A DNA stretch of 64,000 nt from Pseudomonas psychrophila (lineage in GTDB: Bacteria > Pseudomonadota > Gammaproteobacteria > Pseudomonadales > Pseudomonadaceae): contig NZ_JYKZ01000014.1 in the NCBI RefSeq assembly GCF_001043005.1, positions 1-64,000 of the forward strand. Reading direction: 5' to 3'. The notes beneath the pieces were generated by a model. It saw only the letters and a program-made list of their open reading frames with translations. It was not told the origin of the DNA and did no database searches. A program made the translations under genes and the position numbers. This document shows positions 1 through 8,904 of the stretch, one piece after another (within the stretch, counting starts at the first letter, position 1; each line of letters starts with the position of its first letter).

Positions 1-149
1 CCCGTACGGCCCTGAACGTGATCGGTAACGCCCTGGCGGTACTGGTGATCTCCCGTTGGGAAGGCATGTACGACGACGCCAAGGGCGAGCGCTACTGGAA
101 CTCGCTGCCGCACTGGCGCAGCAAAGAGGCACTGCCAAAAGGCGAGTAA
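1..149 (+). CDS. Dicarboxylate/amino acid:cation symporter, C-terminal fragment
   Basis: The window opens inside this gene; 48 codons remain before TAA at 147-149. The visible end reads RTALNVIGNALAVLVISRWE, then a short charged tail. This matches the last transmembrane helix and cytoplasmic tail of the DAACS family (GltP/DctA type), inner-membrane sodium- or proton-coupled carriers for glutamate, aspartate or C4-dicarboxylates. The RTALNVxGNALAVLVISRWEG stretch is typical of Pseudomonas GltP-like members, but substrate cannot be decided from the tail. A strong terminator follows at 176-199. Confidence 0.75.
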   Translation, partial: RTALNVIGNALAVLVISRWEGMYDDAKGERYWNSLPHWRSKEALPKGE

Positions 150-175
150 TCGTCACGCGGTAGTCGCACTTGAAC

Positions 176-203
176 AAACCCCGGACTTGTCCGGGGTTTG
201 TTG
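176..203 (+). terminator. Rho-independent terminator after the symporter gene
   Basis: An 11-bp perfect stem (AAACCCCGGAC at 176-186, GTCCGGGGTTT at 189-199) with a two-base loop is followed by GTTGTTT. It lies 27 bases after the symporter stop codon. Confidence 0.85.
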
Positions 204-254
204 TTTCTGGGCCTTGGCCGCTATCATTCGCTCCATCTTCCAGGAGTTTTCTCG

Positions 255-1484
255 ATGCTCAACGGCCTATGGCTCAGCTTTTTCGTCGTCGCCATGGTGT
301 CGGCACTTGCCCAATGGCTGGTGGGGGGTAATGCGGGGATCTTCTCCGCGATAGTCGAAAGCATCTTCGCCATGGCCAAATTGTCGGTCGAAGTGATGGT
401 TTTGCTGTTTGGCACCCTGACCTTGTGGCTAGGTTTTCTGCGGATCGCCGAAAAAGCCGGCATCGTCGATTGGCTGGGCAGGGCGCTGGGGCCGCTGTTC
501 AAGCGCCTTATGCCTGAGGTCCCGTCCGGTCACCCGGCGCTGGGGTTTATCACCCTGAACTTCGCCGCCAACGGCCTGGGGCTGGACAATGCGGCCACGC
601 CCATTGGCCTGAAGGCCATGCGGGCGCTGCAAGAGCTCAATCCGAGCCCGACCAGTGCCAGTAATGCGCAGATTCTGTTCCTGGTGCTCAATGCCTCGTC
701 CCTGACCCTGTTGCCAGTCACCATCTTCATGTACCGCGCCCAGCAAGGCGCCCCCGACCCGACGCTGGTATTCCTGCCAATACTGCTGGCGACCAGCGCA
801 TCGACGCTGGTCGGCCTGCTTTCAGTGGCCGTGATGCAGCGCTTGCGGTTGTGGGATCCGGTGGTGCTGGCGTATCTGGTGCCCGGCGCGTTGATCCTTG
901 GCGGCTTCATGGCGTTGTTGGCGACCCTGTCGGCCACGGCCCTGGCCAGTCTGTCGTCGATCCTTGGCAACCTGACGCTGTTCGGACTGATCATGTTGTT
1001 TCTGGTGATTGGTGCCCTGCGCAAGGTCAAGGTGTACGAAGCGTTTGTCGAAGGGGCCAAGGAAGGCTTTGACGTGGCGAAAAACCTGCTGCCGTATCTG
1101 GTTGCGATGCTATGTGCAGTGGGTGTGTTGCGCGCTTCCGGAGCCCTGGATTTTGGCCTGGACGGCATCCGTCATATGGTCGAATGGTTGGGCTGGGACA
1201 CCCGTTTTGTCGACGCGTTGCCAACGGCGATGGTCAAGCCCTTCTCGGGGAGTGCCGCTCGGGCGTTGCTGATCGAAACCATGCAGACCCAGGGCGTGGA
1301 CAGCTTCCCGGCGCTGGTGGCGGCCACGGTGCAGGGCAGCACAGAAACGACCTTCTATGTACTGGCGGTGTACTTCGGTGCCGTGGGTATCCAGCGAGCC
1401 CGGCATGCAGTGGGCTGCGCCTTGCTGGCTGAGTTGGCGGGCGTAGTGGCCGCGATTCTGGTGTGCTACTGGTTCTTCGGCTGA
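255..1484 (+). CDS. Nucleoside recognition (Gate) domain membrane protein, SpmA-SpmB-like fusion
   Basis: A 409-residue polytopic membrane protein. Two Gate-type segments are visible: one near residues 50-75 (FGTLTLWLGFLRIAEKAG) and one in the second half (EGAKEGFDVAKNLLPYLVAM), the arrangement of fused SpmA and SpmB halves. The family is named for nucleoside recognition but the substrate is unknown in Gram-negatives. ATG 255 is chosen because CAGGAG at 241-246 lies eight bases upstream; the longer reading from 198 would start inside the preceding terminator. It stands alone, and a repeat element begins four bases after its stop. Confidence 0.85.
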   Translation: MLNGLWLSFFVVAMVSALAQWLVGGNAGIFSAIVESIFAMAKLSVEVMVLLFGTLTLWLGFLRIAEKAGIVDWLGRALGPLFKRLMPEVPSGHPALGFITLNFAANGLGLDNAATPIGLKAMRALQELNPSPTSASNAQILFLVLNASSLTLLPVTIFMYRAQQGAPDPTLVFLPILLATSASTLVGLLSVAVMQRLRLWDPVVLAYLVPGALILGGFMALLATLSATALASLSSILGNLTLFGLIMLFLVIGALRKVKVYEAFVEGAKEGFDVAKNLLPYLVAMLCAVGVLRASGALDFGLDGIRHMVEWLGWDTRFVDALPTAMVKPFSGSAARALLIETMQTQGVDSFPALVAATVQGSTETTFYVLAVYFGAVGIQRARHAVGCALLAELAGVVAAILVCYWFFG

Positions 1485-1487
1485 TCC

Positions 1488-1621
1488 GTAGCAGTTGACG
1501 AGCGGAGCGAGGCTACGCTCGGCGGCGAAGCCGTCGCAAAATCAGACACTGCGGTGTGCCCGTTTAATCCTGTTCTCAGGGTTTTCGACGGCTTCGCCGT
1601 CGAACGCAGCCTAGCGGCTAC
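1488..1621. repeat. 134-bp repeat element with inverted ends (GTAGC...GCTAC)
   Basis: The element begins GTAGCAGTTGACG and ends GCGGCTAC. Inside are two palindromic cores, GGCGGCGAAGCCGTCG and CGACGGCTTCGCCGTCG, in inverted orientation. It fills the gap between two convergent genes and overlaps the last four bases of the methyltransferase gene. A second element with the same end sequence lies at 12266-12403. This is a REP/BIME of a different class from the GTGGGAGCG type. Confidence 0.75.
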
Positions 1622-2262
1622 GGTTGTTGAGTCGAGGGGGTTTTACGCCACACACTCACCAGCCACGGCTGCTGGTCGCGGGGTAAGCCCGCCGGGCGAT
1701 AGTAGTGCTCCAGCTCAACAAAACCGGCAGCCGTCAGCATGGCTCGCCAGTTTTCCAGATCGTGATACGCGCCATAGCGCTCACCGTTCCAGCCTTCGCG
1801 GTTGTCGCCCCGGGGGTTAGAGCTGAGGAGCACGCCGCCGGGTTTCAAGCTGCTGTGCAGTTTGCCCAGCACTTGCCCCAGTTCCTGGGTAGGAACGTGG
1901 AACAACGAAGCATTGGCGAAAATGCCGTCGAAGCGTTCAGGGGGCAGGTCGAGCTTGAGAAAGTCCTGGTGCCACACTTCGCAGCCGCTGTCTTCGCGGG
2001 CCATTTGGGTGAAGCGTTCGGTGCCGTCCAGCCCGACTGCGACATGGCCCAACCGGGTGAAGGTTTGCAGGTCGCGACCCGGGCCACAGCCAAAGTCCAG
2101 AATCGAAAACGGCAAACTGCCCTGGATGTGCCGCAGCAGGGCGTCGATGTTCTGGCTTACATCGTGGTCGCGGGTGCCATCACGAAAGCCTTCAGCACTC
2201 TGTTGATAGTGGCCAAGTGTGGTGGCAGCAATCTGTTCGAGGGTCTTTGGGTCGAGGATCAT
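1618..2262 (-). CDS. Class I SAM-dependent methyltransferase
   Basis: A 214-residue protein with a Rossmann methyltransferase fold. Motif I is ILDFGCGPGRDL at residues 54-65, followed by an acidic strand end (VGLDGTE), a motif II region (FDGIFANASLFHV) and LKPGGVLL. The substrate cannot be told. It begins 40 bases after metI on the same strand, so it may be the last gene of the sulfur operon, where a methyl-transfer role on a sulfur compound would fit; this is inference. Its 3' end runs into the repeat at 1488-1621. Confidence 0.8.
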   Translation of the reverse strand: MILDPKTLEQIAATTLGHYQQSAEGFRDGTRDHDVSQNIDALLRHIQGSLPFSILDFGCGPGRDLQTFTRLGHVAVGLDGTERFTQMAREDSGCEVWHQDFLKLDLPPERFDGIFANASLFHVPTQELGQVLGKLHSSLKPGGVLLSSNPRGDNREGWNGERYGAYHDLENWRAMLTAAGFVELEHYYRPAGLPRDQQPWLVSVWRKTPSTQQP

Positions 2263-2302
2263 CGCAGGCTCAGTCGGCGTCAGTCAGACCGCCGACTATA
2301 CC

Positions 2303-2947
2303 TCAGCGTTTGTTCAGTGCCAGGGCCAGGCGGTCGCCGCCGAGCTGAATCACGGCCACCAAAATCACCAGCAATACGATTACGGTCAACATCACTTGCG
2401 AGTCGAAGCGCTGATAGCCATAGCGGTAGGCGATGTCGCCCAGGCCGCCGGCGCCGATCGCGCCAGCCATGGCCGATGAGTTGATCATGGTCACCAGGGT
2501 GATGGTGAAGCCGCCGACGATTCCGGGTAAGGCTTCGGGCAAAAGCACGTGCCAGATGATGTGATGACGCTTACAGCCCATCGCCTGGGCAGCTTCGATC
2601 AATCCATGATCAACTTCGCGCAGGCTGACTTCAGCAATCCGGGCAAAAAACGGCGTTGCCGCGATGGTCAGTGGTACGACCGCAGCCCAAACCCCGTAGG
2701 TCGTACCCACAATCAGGCGGGTAAACGGGATAAGAGCCACCATCAAAATCAGAAAGGGAATTGAGCGAAAAAGATTGACGAATGCGCCCAATGCCTTGTT
2801 CAGTGCAGGGGCTTCGTAAATCCCGCCCTTGCCGCTGGTAACCAGAATCACCGCCAGCGGGATGCCCAGGATCAGTGCGATCAGCGACGACACGCCAACC
2901 ATCAAAAAGGTGTCGATCACCCCCTGCCATAAACGATCAAATCCCAT
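2303..2947 (-). CDS. metI: Methionine ABC transporter permease MetI
   Basis: A 214-residue inner-membrane permease with about five helices and the EAA coupling loop near residues 118-143 ([20 protein letters not shown]). Sequence and length match MetI, which with MetN and MetQ imports D- and L-methionine. Its start overlaps the metN 3' end by 11 bases, the usual metNI arrangement. Within this operon the transporter may also serve other sulfur organics that the upstream monooxygenases use. Confidence 0.93.
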   Translation of the reverse strand: MGFDRLWQGVIDTFLMVGVSSLIALILGIPLAVILVTSGKGGIYEAPALNKALGAFVNLFRSIPFLILMVALIPFTRLIVGTTYGVWAAVVPLTIAATPFFARIAEVSLREVDHGLIEAAQAMGCKRHHIIWHVLLPEALPGIVGGFTITLVTMINSSAMAGAIGAGGLGDIAYRYGYQRFDSQVMLTVIVLLVILVAVIQLGGDRLALALNKR

Positions 2948-4058
2948 AACCCACCACCTCGACCTGTTGTGCCCATTGACCGGCTCGCTTGCGCAGCTCG
3001 TCTGCGCCCAGCGACGTGCTGGTCACGCTGAGCAGCAGTTGGCCCAGGGCATGGCCCTGGATGTGCTCGACACCGCCCTGCAGCAGCCGCACCTGCCCTC
3101 CGAGGGCGCTGAACAACGCGCCCAGATCAGGCTCCTGCGCCTGGCTACCCGTGAAGCGCAGACGCAAGATCACGCTTGATTGGGAAGACAGGGGCTGCGC
3201 CGTAATGCGGTTTTGCAGCGCTTCGGGCAGGGTGTTTTGCAAAGGGGCGAGCAGGGTTTTGCTGACATCGTGCTGCGGGTCGCCAAACACTTGCCACACC
3301 GGCCCTTGCTCCACCACCTGACCTTGCTCAAGCACCACCACGCGGTGGCAAATGTCCCGGATCACCGCCATTTCATGGGTGATGAGGATGATGGTCAGGC
3401 CCAGGCGGTGATTGATCTCGCGCAGCAAACCCAGAATCGACTGCGTGGTTTCGGGGTCGAGTGCCGAGGTGGCTTCGTCGCAGAGCAAGATCGCCGGGTC
3501 GTGAACCAGTGCGCGGGCAATGCCTACCCGTTGTTTCTGCCCGCCCGAGAGCTGCGCTGGATAGGCCGTGTGTTTGCCTTGCAGGCCGACCAGCTCCAGC
3601 AGCTCACGGACTTTCTGCTCGCGTTGCAGCTTGGGAACCCCCGCCACCTTGAGTGGCAGTTCAACGTTCTGCCACACGGTCTTGGCCGACATCAGGTTGA
3701 AGTGCTGGAAAATCATACCGATCTTGCGCCGCAGCGCGACCAGTGTGTCTTCGTCAAAACCGGCGATATCCACCTGGTCAATCAGCACGCGCCCGCTGCT
3801 GGGGTGTTCGAGGCGGTTGATGGTGCGAATCAGCGACGACTTGCCCGCGCCGCTGCGGCCAATAATGCCGAATATTTCCCCCCGTTGAATCGCCAGGTCG
3901 ATGCCTTTGAGGGCATCCACCGGGCCCTGGCGGCCGTCATAGGTTTTGCCGATACCGATAAAACGCACATGGGCGTGGCTCAACTCGGGGTGCAGCTCGG
4001 TGTGGTTCGCGCTGGGCTGCGGCTGATCGAGCCGCTCGCGAGCAATAGCCACGCTCAT
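2937..4058 (-). CDS. metN: Methionine ABC transporter ATP-binding protein MetN
   Basis: A 373-residue ABC ATPase. Walker A GRSGAGKS is at residues 67-74, the signature LSGGQ at 170-174 and Walker [13 protein letters not shown] at 190-201. A C-terminal region from about residue 290 corresponds to the NIL (ACT-like) domain that senses cytoplasmic methionine in MetN. A 30-residue N-terminal extension precedes the ABC domain. It starts two bases after the metQ stop and overlaps metI by 11 bases, so the three are translated together. Confidence 0.93.
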   Translation of the reverse strand: MSVAIARERLDQPQPSANHTELHPELSHAHVRFIGIGKTYDGRQGPVDALKGIDLAIQRGEIFGIIGRSGAGKSSLIRTINRLEHPSSGRVLIDQVDIAGFDEDTLVALRRKIGMIFQHFNLMSAKTVWQNVELPLKVAGVPKLQREQKVRELLELVGLQGKHTAYPAQLSGGQKQRVGIARALVHDPAILLCDEATSALDPETTQSILGLLREINHRLGLTIILITHEMAVIRDICHRVVVLEQGQVVEQGPVWQVFGDPQHDVSKTLLAPLQNTLPEALQNRITAQPLSSQSSVILRLRFTGSQAQEPDLGALFSALGGQVRLLQGGVEHIQGHALGQLLLSVTSTSLGADELRKRAGQWAQQVEVVGYGI

Positions 4059-4060
4059 GA

Positions 4061-4852
4061 TCAGCCTCCCCAGCCGGGCTGGTACAGGTTGCCGTAGGTT
4101 TTATCCAGTTGGGCCTTCACCACAGGGGAGTGCTGGTAAATGTCGATGAACTTGGCCAGACGCGGATCGTCTTTGTTTTTAGGCTGGATCACGAACTGGA
4201 TCACGTATTCGGGGTGGTCGATGCCATCGAACAGCAACGCCGACTCTGCATCGAAGGTTTTGGCCAGGCGGATATAGGCCGGATACCCCTGCACCAGATC
4301 AGCATCGTCGTAGGCACGTACCAGTTGCACGGCCTCGACCTGCAGGATCTTGATCTTCTTCGGGTTGGCGACGATGTCATCTTCGGTGGCCTTGTAGCCC
4401 ACCCCGGGCTTGAGGGTGATCAACCCGGCCTTGGCCAGCAGTTGCAGGCCGCGGCCGCTGTTGATCGGGTCATTGGCGATGGCGACGGTGGCGCCCTCAG
4501 GCAAGGCGTCGAGGCTTTTGTACTTTTTCGAATACAGGCCCACGTTGTTGATGATGCCTTTGGCATATGGCGTCAGGTCAAACCCGGCGGCGGCCTTGGC
4601 GTTTTCCAGAAACGGGATGTGCTGGAAGTAGTTCACGTCGATATCGCCGCTGGCCAGGCTGACGTTAGGCGCGATCCAGTCGGTGAACTCCACCAGCTCA
4701 ACCTTGAGCCCTTGCTTGTCGGCCTCGGCCACAGCGGTTTCCAGCGGGATGGCGAAGGCGGCTGTGGTGCCGACCTTGAGTGGCTTGTCGGCTGCGTGGA
4801 TGAAGCCGCTAAACAGCCCGAGGGCCAGAACCAGTGCGTGTTTTTTGTTCAT
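4061..4852 (-). CDS. metQ: Methionine-binding protein MetQ (NlpA family)
   Basis: About 263 residues from ATG 4852. The signal peptide [20 protein letters not shown] has no cysteine lipobox, so the protein looks freely periplasmic rather than a lipoprotein as in E. coli. The mature part ([31 protein letters not shown]) is typical of the NlpA/MetQ family. ATG 4858 two codons upstream is an alternative. The open frame extends to 5062, but that part crosses a REP pair and is not credible. Paralogues in Pseudomonas sulfur clusters may bind methionine derivatives or other sulfur organics. Confidence 0.88.
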   Translation of the reverse strand: MNKKHALVLALGLFSGFIHAADKPLKVGTTAAFAIPLETAVAEADKQGLKVELVEFTDWIAPNVSLASGDIDVNYFQHIPFLENAKAAAGFDLTPYAKGIINNVGLYSKKYKSLDALPEGATVAIANDPINSGRGLQLLAKAGLITLKPGVGYKATEDDIVANPKKIKILQVEAVQLVRAYDDADLVQGYPAYIRLAKTFDAESALLFDGIDHPEYVIQFVIQPKNKDDPRLAKFIDIYQHSPVVKAQLDKTYGNLYQPGWGG

Positions 4853-4887
4853 GATCATTGCCCAGTCAAAGAGTCGGAATTCGAGTT

Positions 4888-4957
4888 TTGTGGGAGCGAG
4901 CCTGCTCGCGAAAGTGCGGCAGTCCTGCAAGCTTCGCGAGCAGGCTCGCTCCCACAA
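4888..4957. repeat. REP pair inside the sulfur operon, upstream of metQ
   Basis: Two 25-base arms, TTGTGGGAGCGAGCCTGCTC continuing to GCGAA at 4888-4912 and its exact complement at 4933-4957, enclose a 20-base spacer. Unlike most REP pairs here it lies between two genes of one apparent operon, 35 bases before the metQ start. Confidence 0.9.
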
Positions 4958-4967
4958 CAAAAAAGGG

Positions 4968-6329
4968 TTATGGGTTGTGCCTGTAAGCCGCACCCGTATG
5001 GCGTTGCGGCAAGTGCGCATCGCCGTCGACAAACAGCTTTTGCCGCAGGCTGCCGGTGTCATACGCGGTTTTGTAGGAACCCCGGCGTTGCAGTTCGGGG
5101 ACCACCAGGTCGATAAAATCGATGTAGCTTTCGGGGGTAACGATGCGGGTCAGGTTGAAGCCGTCGAGACCGGTTTGTGCGATCCACGACTCCAGTTCGT
5201 CGGCCACCTGTTCCGGCGAACCCACCAGGGTCATGTAACGACCGCCCAGCGCGTGTTGTTCGAGCAATTTGCGTCGGGTCCAATCGTTGTTTTGAAGCAC
5301 TTTGGTTGCCGACTGGATCGCGTTGCTCTTCACGTACTGGATCGGTTCGTCCAGTTCGTAGTCGGCAAAGTCGATGCCCGTAGAGCTGGAAAAATGCGCC
5401 ACGCCTGCTTCGGCGCTGGCATAGCTCAGGTACTCGTCACGCTTGGCCTGAGCCAGTTCTTCGGTAGGTGCCACGATCACGTTAAGGCCCATGAACAGCT
5501 TGATGTCGTCCGGGTTGCGACCCGCTGCCACGGCGCTGGCGCGCACCTTGTCGACCTGGGCTTTGGTGGCGGCCTTGGTCTGGCCGCTGATAAACACGCA
5601 TTCGGCATGGCGCCCGGCAAATACCAGCCCGCGATCCGAACTGCCGGCCTGAAACAGCACCGGCGTGCGCTGAGGCGACGGTTCGCAGAGGTGATAACCC
5701 TCCACTTGATAGAACTCACCGTCGTGTTTGACCTTGTGGACCTTGTCAGGCTGGGCGTAGATGCGCTGCACCGGGTCATTGAGCACGGCGCCGTTTTCCC
5801 AACTGCCCTCCCACAGTTTGTACAGCACCTCCAGGTACTCATCGGCCTGATCGTAACGACGGTCGTGTTCGACTTGCTCGGTCAGGCCCATGGCCTTGGC
5901 TGCGCTGTCGAGGTAGCCGGTGACGATATTCCAGCCCACACGGCCCCGGGTCAGGTGGTCAAGGGTCGACATGCGCCGTGCGAACAAGTACGGCGGTTCG
6001 TAGGTCAGGTTGGCGGTCAAGCCAAAACCGAGGTTTTTAGTGACTGCGGCCATGGCCGACACCAGCAGCAGCGGGTCGTTGACCGGGAGCTGGATTGCCT
6101 CTTTGAGGGGCACATCAACCGACTGTTGATAAACGTCGTACACGCCCACGATGTCGGCGATAAACAACCCGTCAAACAGTCCTCGTTCCAGCAACTGAGC
6201 CAGTTCTGTCCAGTACTCCAGGGTGTTGAAGGTGGTCGAGTTGTCCCGTGGATGGGTCCACAGCCCGTGATTGATATGGCCAATGCAGTTCATATTGAAG
6301 GCATTGATCAGGATCTTCTTCTTACTCAT
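4968..6329 (-). CDS. NtaA/SnaA/DszA-type FMN-dependent monooxygenase (LLM class)
   Basis: A 453-residue luciferase-like flavin-dependent monooxygenase. Family landmarks are WTHPRDNST near the N-terminus, GRVGWNIVTG in the middle, and FQAGSSDRGLVFAGRHAE. The subgroup uses reduced FMN supplied by a separate reductase to cleave C-S or C-N bonds (dibenzothiophene sulfone, nitrilotriacetate and similar). ATG 6329 overlaps the stop of the upstream SfnB gene as TGATG. Location between SfnB homologues and MetQNI points to desulfurisation of an organosulfur compound. No flavin reductase gene is in the window. Confidence 0.88.
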   Translation of the reverse strand: MSKKKILINAFNMNCIGHINHGLWTHPRDNSTTFNTLEYWTELAQLLERGLFDGLFIADIVGVYDVYQQSVDVPLKEAIQLPVNDPLLLVSAMAAVTKNLGFGLTANLTYEPPYLFARRMSTLDHLTRGRVGWNIVTGYLDSAAKAMGLTEQVEHDRRYDQADEYLEVLYKLWEGSWENGAVLNDPVQRIYAQPDKVHKVKHDGEFYQVEGYHLCEPSPQRTPVLFQAGSSDRGLVFAGRHAECVFISGQTKAATKAQVDKVRASAVAAGRNPDDIKLFMGLNVIVAPTEELAQAKRDEYLSYASAEAGVAHFSSSTGIDFADYELDEPIQYVKSNAIQSATKVLQNNDWTRRKLLEQHALGGRYMTLVGSPEQVADELESWIAQTGLDGFNLTRIVTPESYIDFIDLVVPELQRRGSYKTAYDTGSLRQKLFVDGDAHLPQRHTGAAYRHNP

Positions 6330-7525
6330 CAAATGGTCCCCCGCAGTGGCGGGTTGGCATCGTTGAGGTAGTAGTTGCCCACGGCGTGATACTTCCAGCG
6401 AACCGGATCGTGCAGGGTATGGACGCGAGCATTGCGCCAGTGCCGGTCAAGACCGTGCTCGGCCAGGGTGGCCTGGCTGCCCGCCAGCTCAAACAGGGTG
6501 CTACCGGCGGCCAGGGAAATTTCAGTACTAAGGGCTCGCGCTTCCGCGATGGCGATCGAGGCGGCGGCCACGGTGCTGGCGTTGGTATCGTTCTGGGCGC
6601 TGTCGAGCAATTCCCCGGCCCGCTCCAGTAGAGCTTCGGCAGCATGCAGGCGCACACTCAAGTGGCCGAAGCTTTTCAGGGTCAGGGGGTCTTCGCTGGC
6701 GATATCAGTGGTGGCGTCGATCCACGGCCGGGTTTTGGTGCGCACAAAATGCAGGGCATCTTCAAAGGCGGCACGGGCGATACCGGTGTCGATGGCCGCG
6801 TGCAGAATCTGAGCCAGCGGGCCGACCGGGGTCGGGCGCTCAAATGCGCTTTGAAACGGAATCACGTCCTGTGCTGCGACCAGTACGTTGTCGAACACCA
6901 CCGAGCCGCTGCCCGTGGTGCGCTGGCCAAAGCCGCTCCAGTCGTCGATCACGCTCAGGCCGTCGCTGTCGCGGTGGACAAATGCCAGGTGCTGGATACC
7001 GTTATCGTCCACCACCGAGGTAGGAATCCGCTGCGCATACAGTGCGCCGGTGGCGTAGAACTTGCGGCCGGTGATGCGATAACCGTGTTCGGCCTTGGCC
7101 AGGTGGGTGGTGCGATCAAAGGCAGTCTTGGTGCCGATTTCGGCTAGGGCATTGCCGAAGCGTTGCCCGGCCAGCACTTCGGCATATAGCCGCTGTTTTT
7201 GTTCGTGCGTGCCATTCACCCGCAGGACTTCAAGGGCATAAAAGTGATTTTGCGGGATTTGCCCCAGCGAGGCGTCGGCTGCAGCGATCAACGCAACCAC
7301 CTGGGCCAGAGCGACATTGGACACGCCGGCGCCGCCATAGGCCTTGGGCACGGTGATGCCCCACAGGCCGGTGTGGGAAAACAGTTCCAGCTCATCAAAA
7401 GGCAGGCGTCGCTCACGATCGCGCAGGGCGCTGTCGCGCTTGAAATGCGCCGCGAGTTCACGGGCTACGCTCAGGGCCTCGGCATCGCTGTGGATAACCG
7501 GGACCTGTTTGGATATCAGTGACAT
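6329..7525 (-). CDS. SfnB/DszC-like flavin-dependent oxidoreductase (acyl-CoA dehydrogenase fold), copy 1
   Basis: A 398-residue protein with the acyl-CoA dehydrogenase fold: helical N-domain (FDELELFSHTGLWGITVP), beta-domain (GRKFYATGALYAQRIP, DDWSGFGQRTTGSG) and a helical C-domain ending with HWRNARVHTLHDPVRWKYHA. The tail HTLHDP and the GFGQRTT motif are typical of the SfnB/DszC monooxygenase branch rather than true acyl-CoA dehydrogenases. SfnB-type proteins take part in sulfur acquisition from dimethyl sulfone and related compounds. GGAG lies seven bases before ATG 7525, and the gene follows its paralogue by 14 bases. Confidence 0.85.
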   Translation of the reverse strand: MSLISKQVPVIHSDAEALSVARELAAHFKRDSALRDRERRLPFDELELFSHTGLWGITVPKAYGGAGVSNVALAQVVALIAAADASLGQIPQNHFYALEVLRVNGTHEQKQRLYAEVLAGQRFGNALAEIGTKTAFDRTTHLAKAEHGYRITGRKFYATGALYAQRIPTSVVDDNGIQHLAFVHRDSDGLSVIDDWSGFGQRTTGSGSVVFDNVLVAAQDVIPFQSAFERPTPVGPLAQILHAAIDTGIARAAFEDALHFVRTKTRPWIDATTDIASEDPLTLKSFGHLSVRLHAAEALLERAGELLDSAQNDTNASTVAAASIAIAEARALSTEISLAAGSTLFELAGSQATLAEHGLDRHWRNARVHTLHDPVRWKYHAVGNYYLNDANPPLRGTI

Positions 7526-7539
7526 GGGTGTCTCCAGGT

Positions 7540-8781
7540 TCAGATCCAGGAATGCCGGGCAGGCAAGGTGCCGTTGAGGCGGTAAGCGCCAATGGCGTGG
7601 TACTTCCAGCGCACCGGGTCGTGCAGGGTATGCACCCGGGCGTTACGCCAGTGGCGATCAAGGTTGAATTCGGCAAGGCTGGCGCGGCTGCCGGCCAGTT
7701 CGAACAGTTTTTCGCTGGCCAGTAACGACAACTCAGTGGTCAGTACCTTGGCTTCGGCCACTGCAATGGATGCGCGGGCGGCGGCGGGAGCATCAATCGG
7801 GGCGGCGCTGACTTCATCGAGCACTCGCCCGGCTTTGCGCAACAAGGCTTCGGCTGCGTGCAGTTCAATGTGTAACTTGCCGATGTCGGCGATCACGTAG
7901 GGGTCGTCGCTGTTGCGTTCTACTTTGGCGTCGATCCACGGACGAGAGCGCTCGCGCACAAAACTGATGGTGTCAGCGATGGCGCCACGGGCGATGCCCA
8001 GATCGATGGCCGCCTGGATCAACTGCGACACGGCGCCTTGAATATTGGGGGCATCATTGAGGCGCGAACTGTCGATCACCAGTCCGGCTTCAACCCGAAC
8101 ATTGTTGAGCAGTACGGTACCGCTGGCGGTGGTGCGCTGACCAAAGCCGGACCAGTCATCGACGACGCGCAAGCCCGGTGTGCCGCGACGTACAAAGGCC
8201 ATGACCTGCTTGCCGTCATCGTTGATTGCCTTTACTGCAATCCAGTGGGCGAACAGGGCTCCGGTGGAGTAAAACTTCTGGCCGTTTATGACGAAATTTT
8301 CGCCATCGGCGGTGATCCGGGCCTTCAAGTCGAGGGTATTTTTGCTGCCGCGTTCCGGCCCGGCATTACCGATGCGCCAGCCTTGCAGCACGCTGGCGAA
8401 CAGTTGGTCTTTTTGCGCCTGGGTCGCCGTGGCGGCAATCAGGCTGAGAATGCCCACCTGATTCTGCGGAATCTGCCCCAGTGCCGGGTCTGCGGCCGAG
8501 ATGATCGCGAATACTTCAGCCAGGGTCACGAATGACACCTTGGGTCCGCCAAATTCGCGGCCGATGGAGATACTTCCCAGGCCGCTACGGGTGAATTCTT
8601 CGATCAGTGACCAGGGCAGTTTGCGCTGCTGGTCGCGCTTGGCCGCGTCCTCGCGGGCGCTGGCAGCCAGGGTGCGGGCAGCTTCAAGGGCTTCGTTGTC
8701 GGAGCGCAGAACATGCGTTGCCAGCAACAGAGGCGCGACATCCTGGTCGCTTTGCAGGTGTGCAGTGGCCAAATTGGACAT
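7540..8781 (-). CDS. SfnB/DszC-like flavin-dependent oxidoreductase, copy 2 (first gene of operon)
   Basis: A 413-residue paralogue of the downstream gene, sharing the landmarks DDWSGFGQRTTASG and DRHWRNARVHTLHDPVRWKYHA. The two are a tandem duplication that has since diverged, probably with different substrates or forming a hetero-oligomer. AAGGAG lies eight bases before ATG 8781, a strong ribosome site that suits the first gene of the operon. The expected role is FMNH2-dependent oxygenation in sulfur starvation; it needs a reductase partner encoded elsewhere. Confidence 0.85.
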   Translation of the reverse strand: MSNLATAHLQSDQDVAPLLLATHVLRSDNEALEAARTLAASAREDAAKRDQQRKLPWSLIEEFTRSGLGSISIGREFGGPKVSFVTLAEVFAIISAADPALGQIPQNQVGILSLIAATATQAQKDQLFASVLQGWRIGNAGPERGSKNTLDLKARITADGENFVINGQKFYSTGALFAHWIAVKAINDDGKQVMAFVRRGTPGLRVVDDWSGFGQRTTASGTVLLNNVRVEAGLVIDSSRLNDAPNIQGAVSQLIQAAIDLGIARGAIADTISFVRERSRPWIDAKVERNSDDPYVIADIGKLHIELHAAEALLRKAGRVLDEVSAAPIDAPAAARASIAVAEAKVLTTELSLLASEKLFELAGSRASLAEFNLDRHWRNARVHTLHDPVRWKYHAIGAYRLNGTLPARHSWI

Positions 8782-8870
8782 TAGTACCGCTCCTTGGCTG
8801 CACTCAATGCCCTGGCGTTATGCACAAGGGTGATTGTTTTACGGACCATACCTACCTCACGTTTCATGGG

Positions 8871-8889
8871 AGCGCCGCTTGAGCGGCGC
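8871..8889. repeat. Short GC-rich palindrome in the leader of the sulfur operon
   Basis: A seven-base stem GCGCCGC/GCGGCGC with a TTGA loop, preceded by GGGA. It resembles a degenerate half of the common REP palindrome (GTGGGAGCG...). No T-run follows on either strand, so it is not a normal terminator. Confidence 0.5.
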
Positions 8890-8904
8890 GAATAAAAGCA
8901 GAGA

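Noticed and set aside
4683-6371. 562-codon plus-strand open frame opposite metQ and the monooxygenase gene
   Set aside because: It is antisense to well-supported genes, has no family-like motifs and arises from high-GC codon bias.
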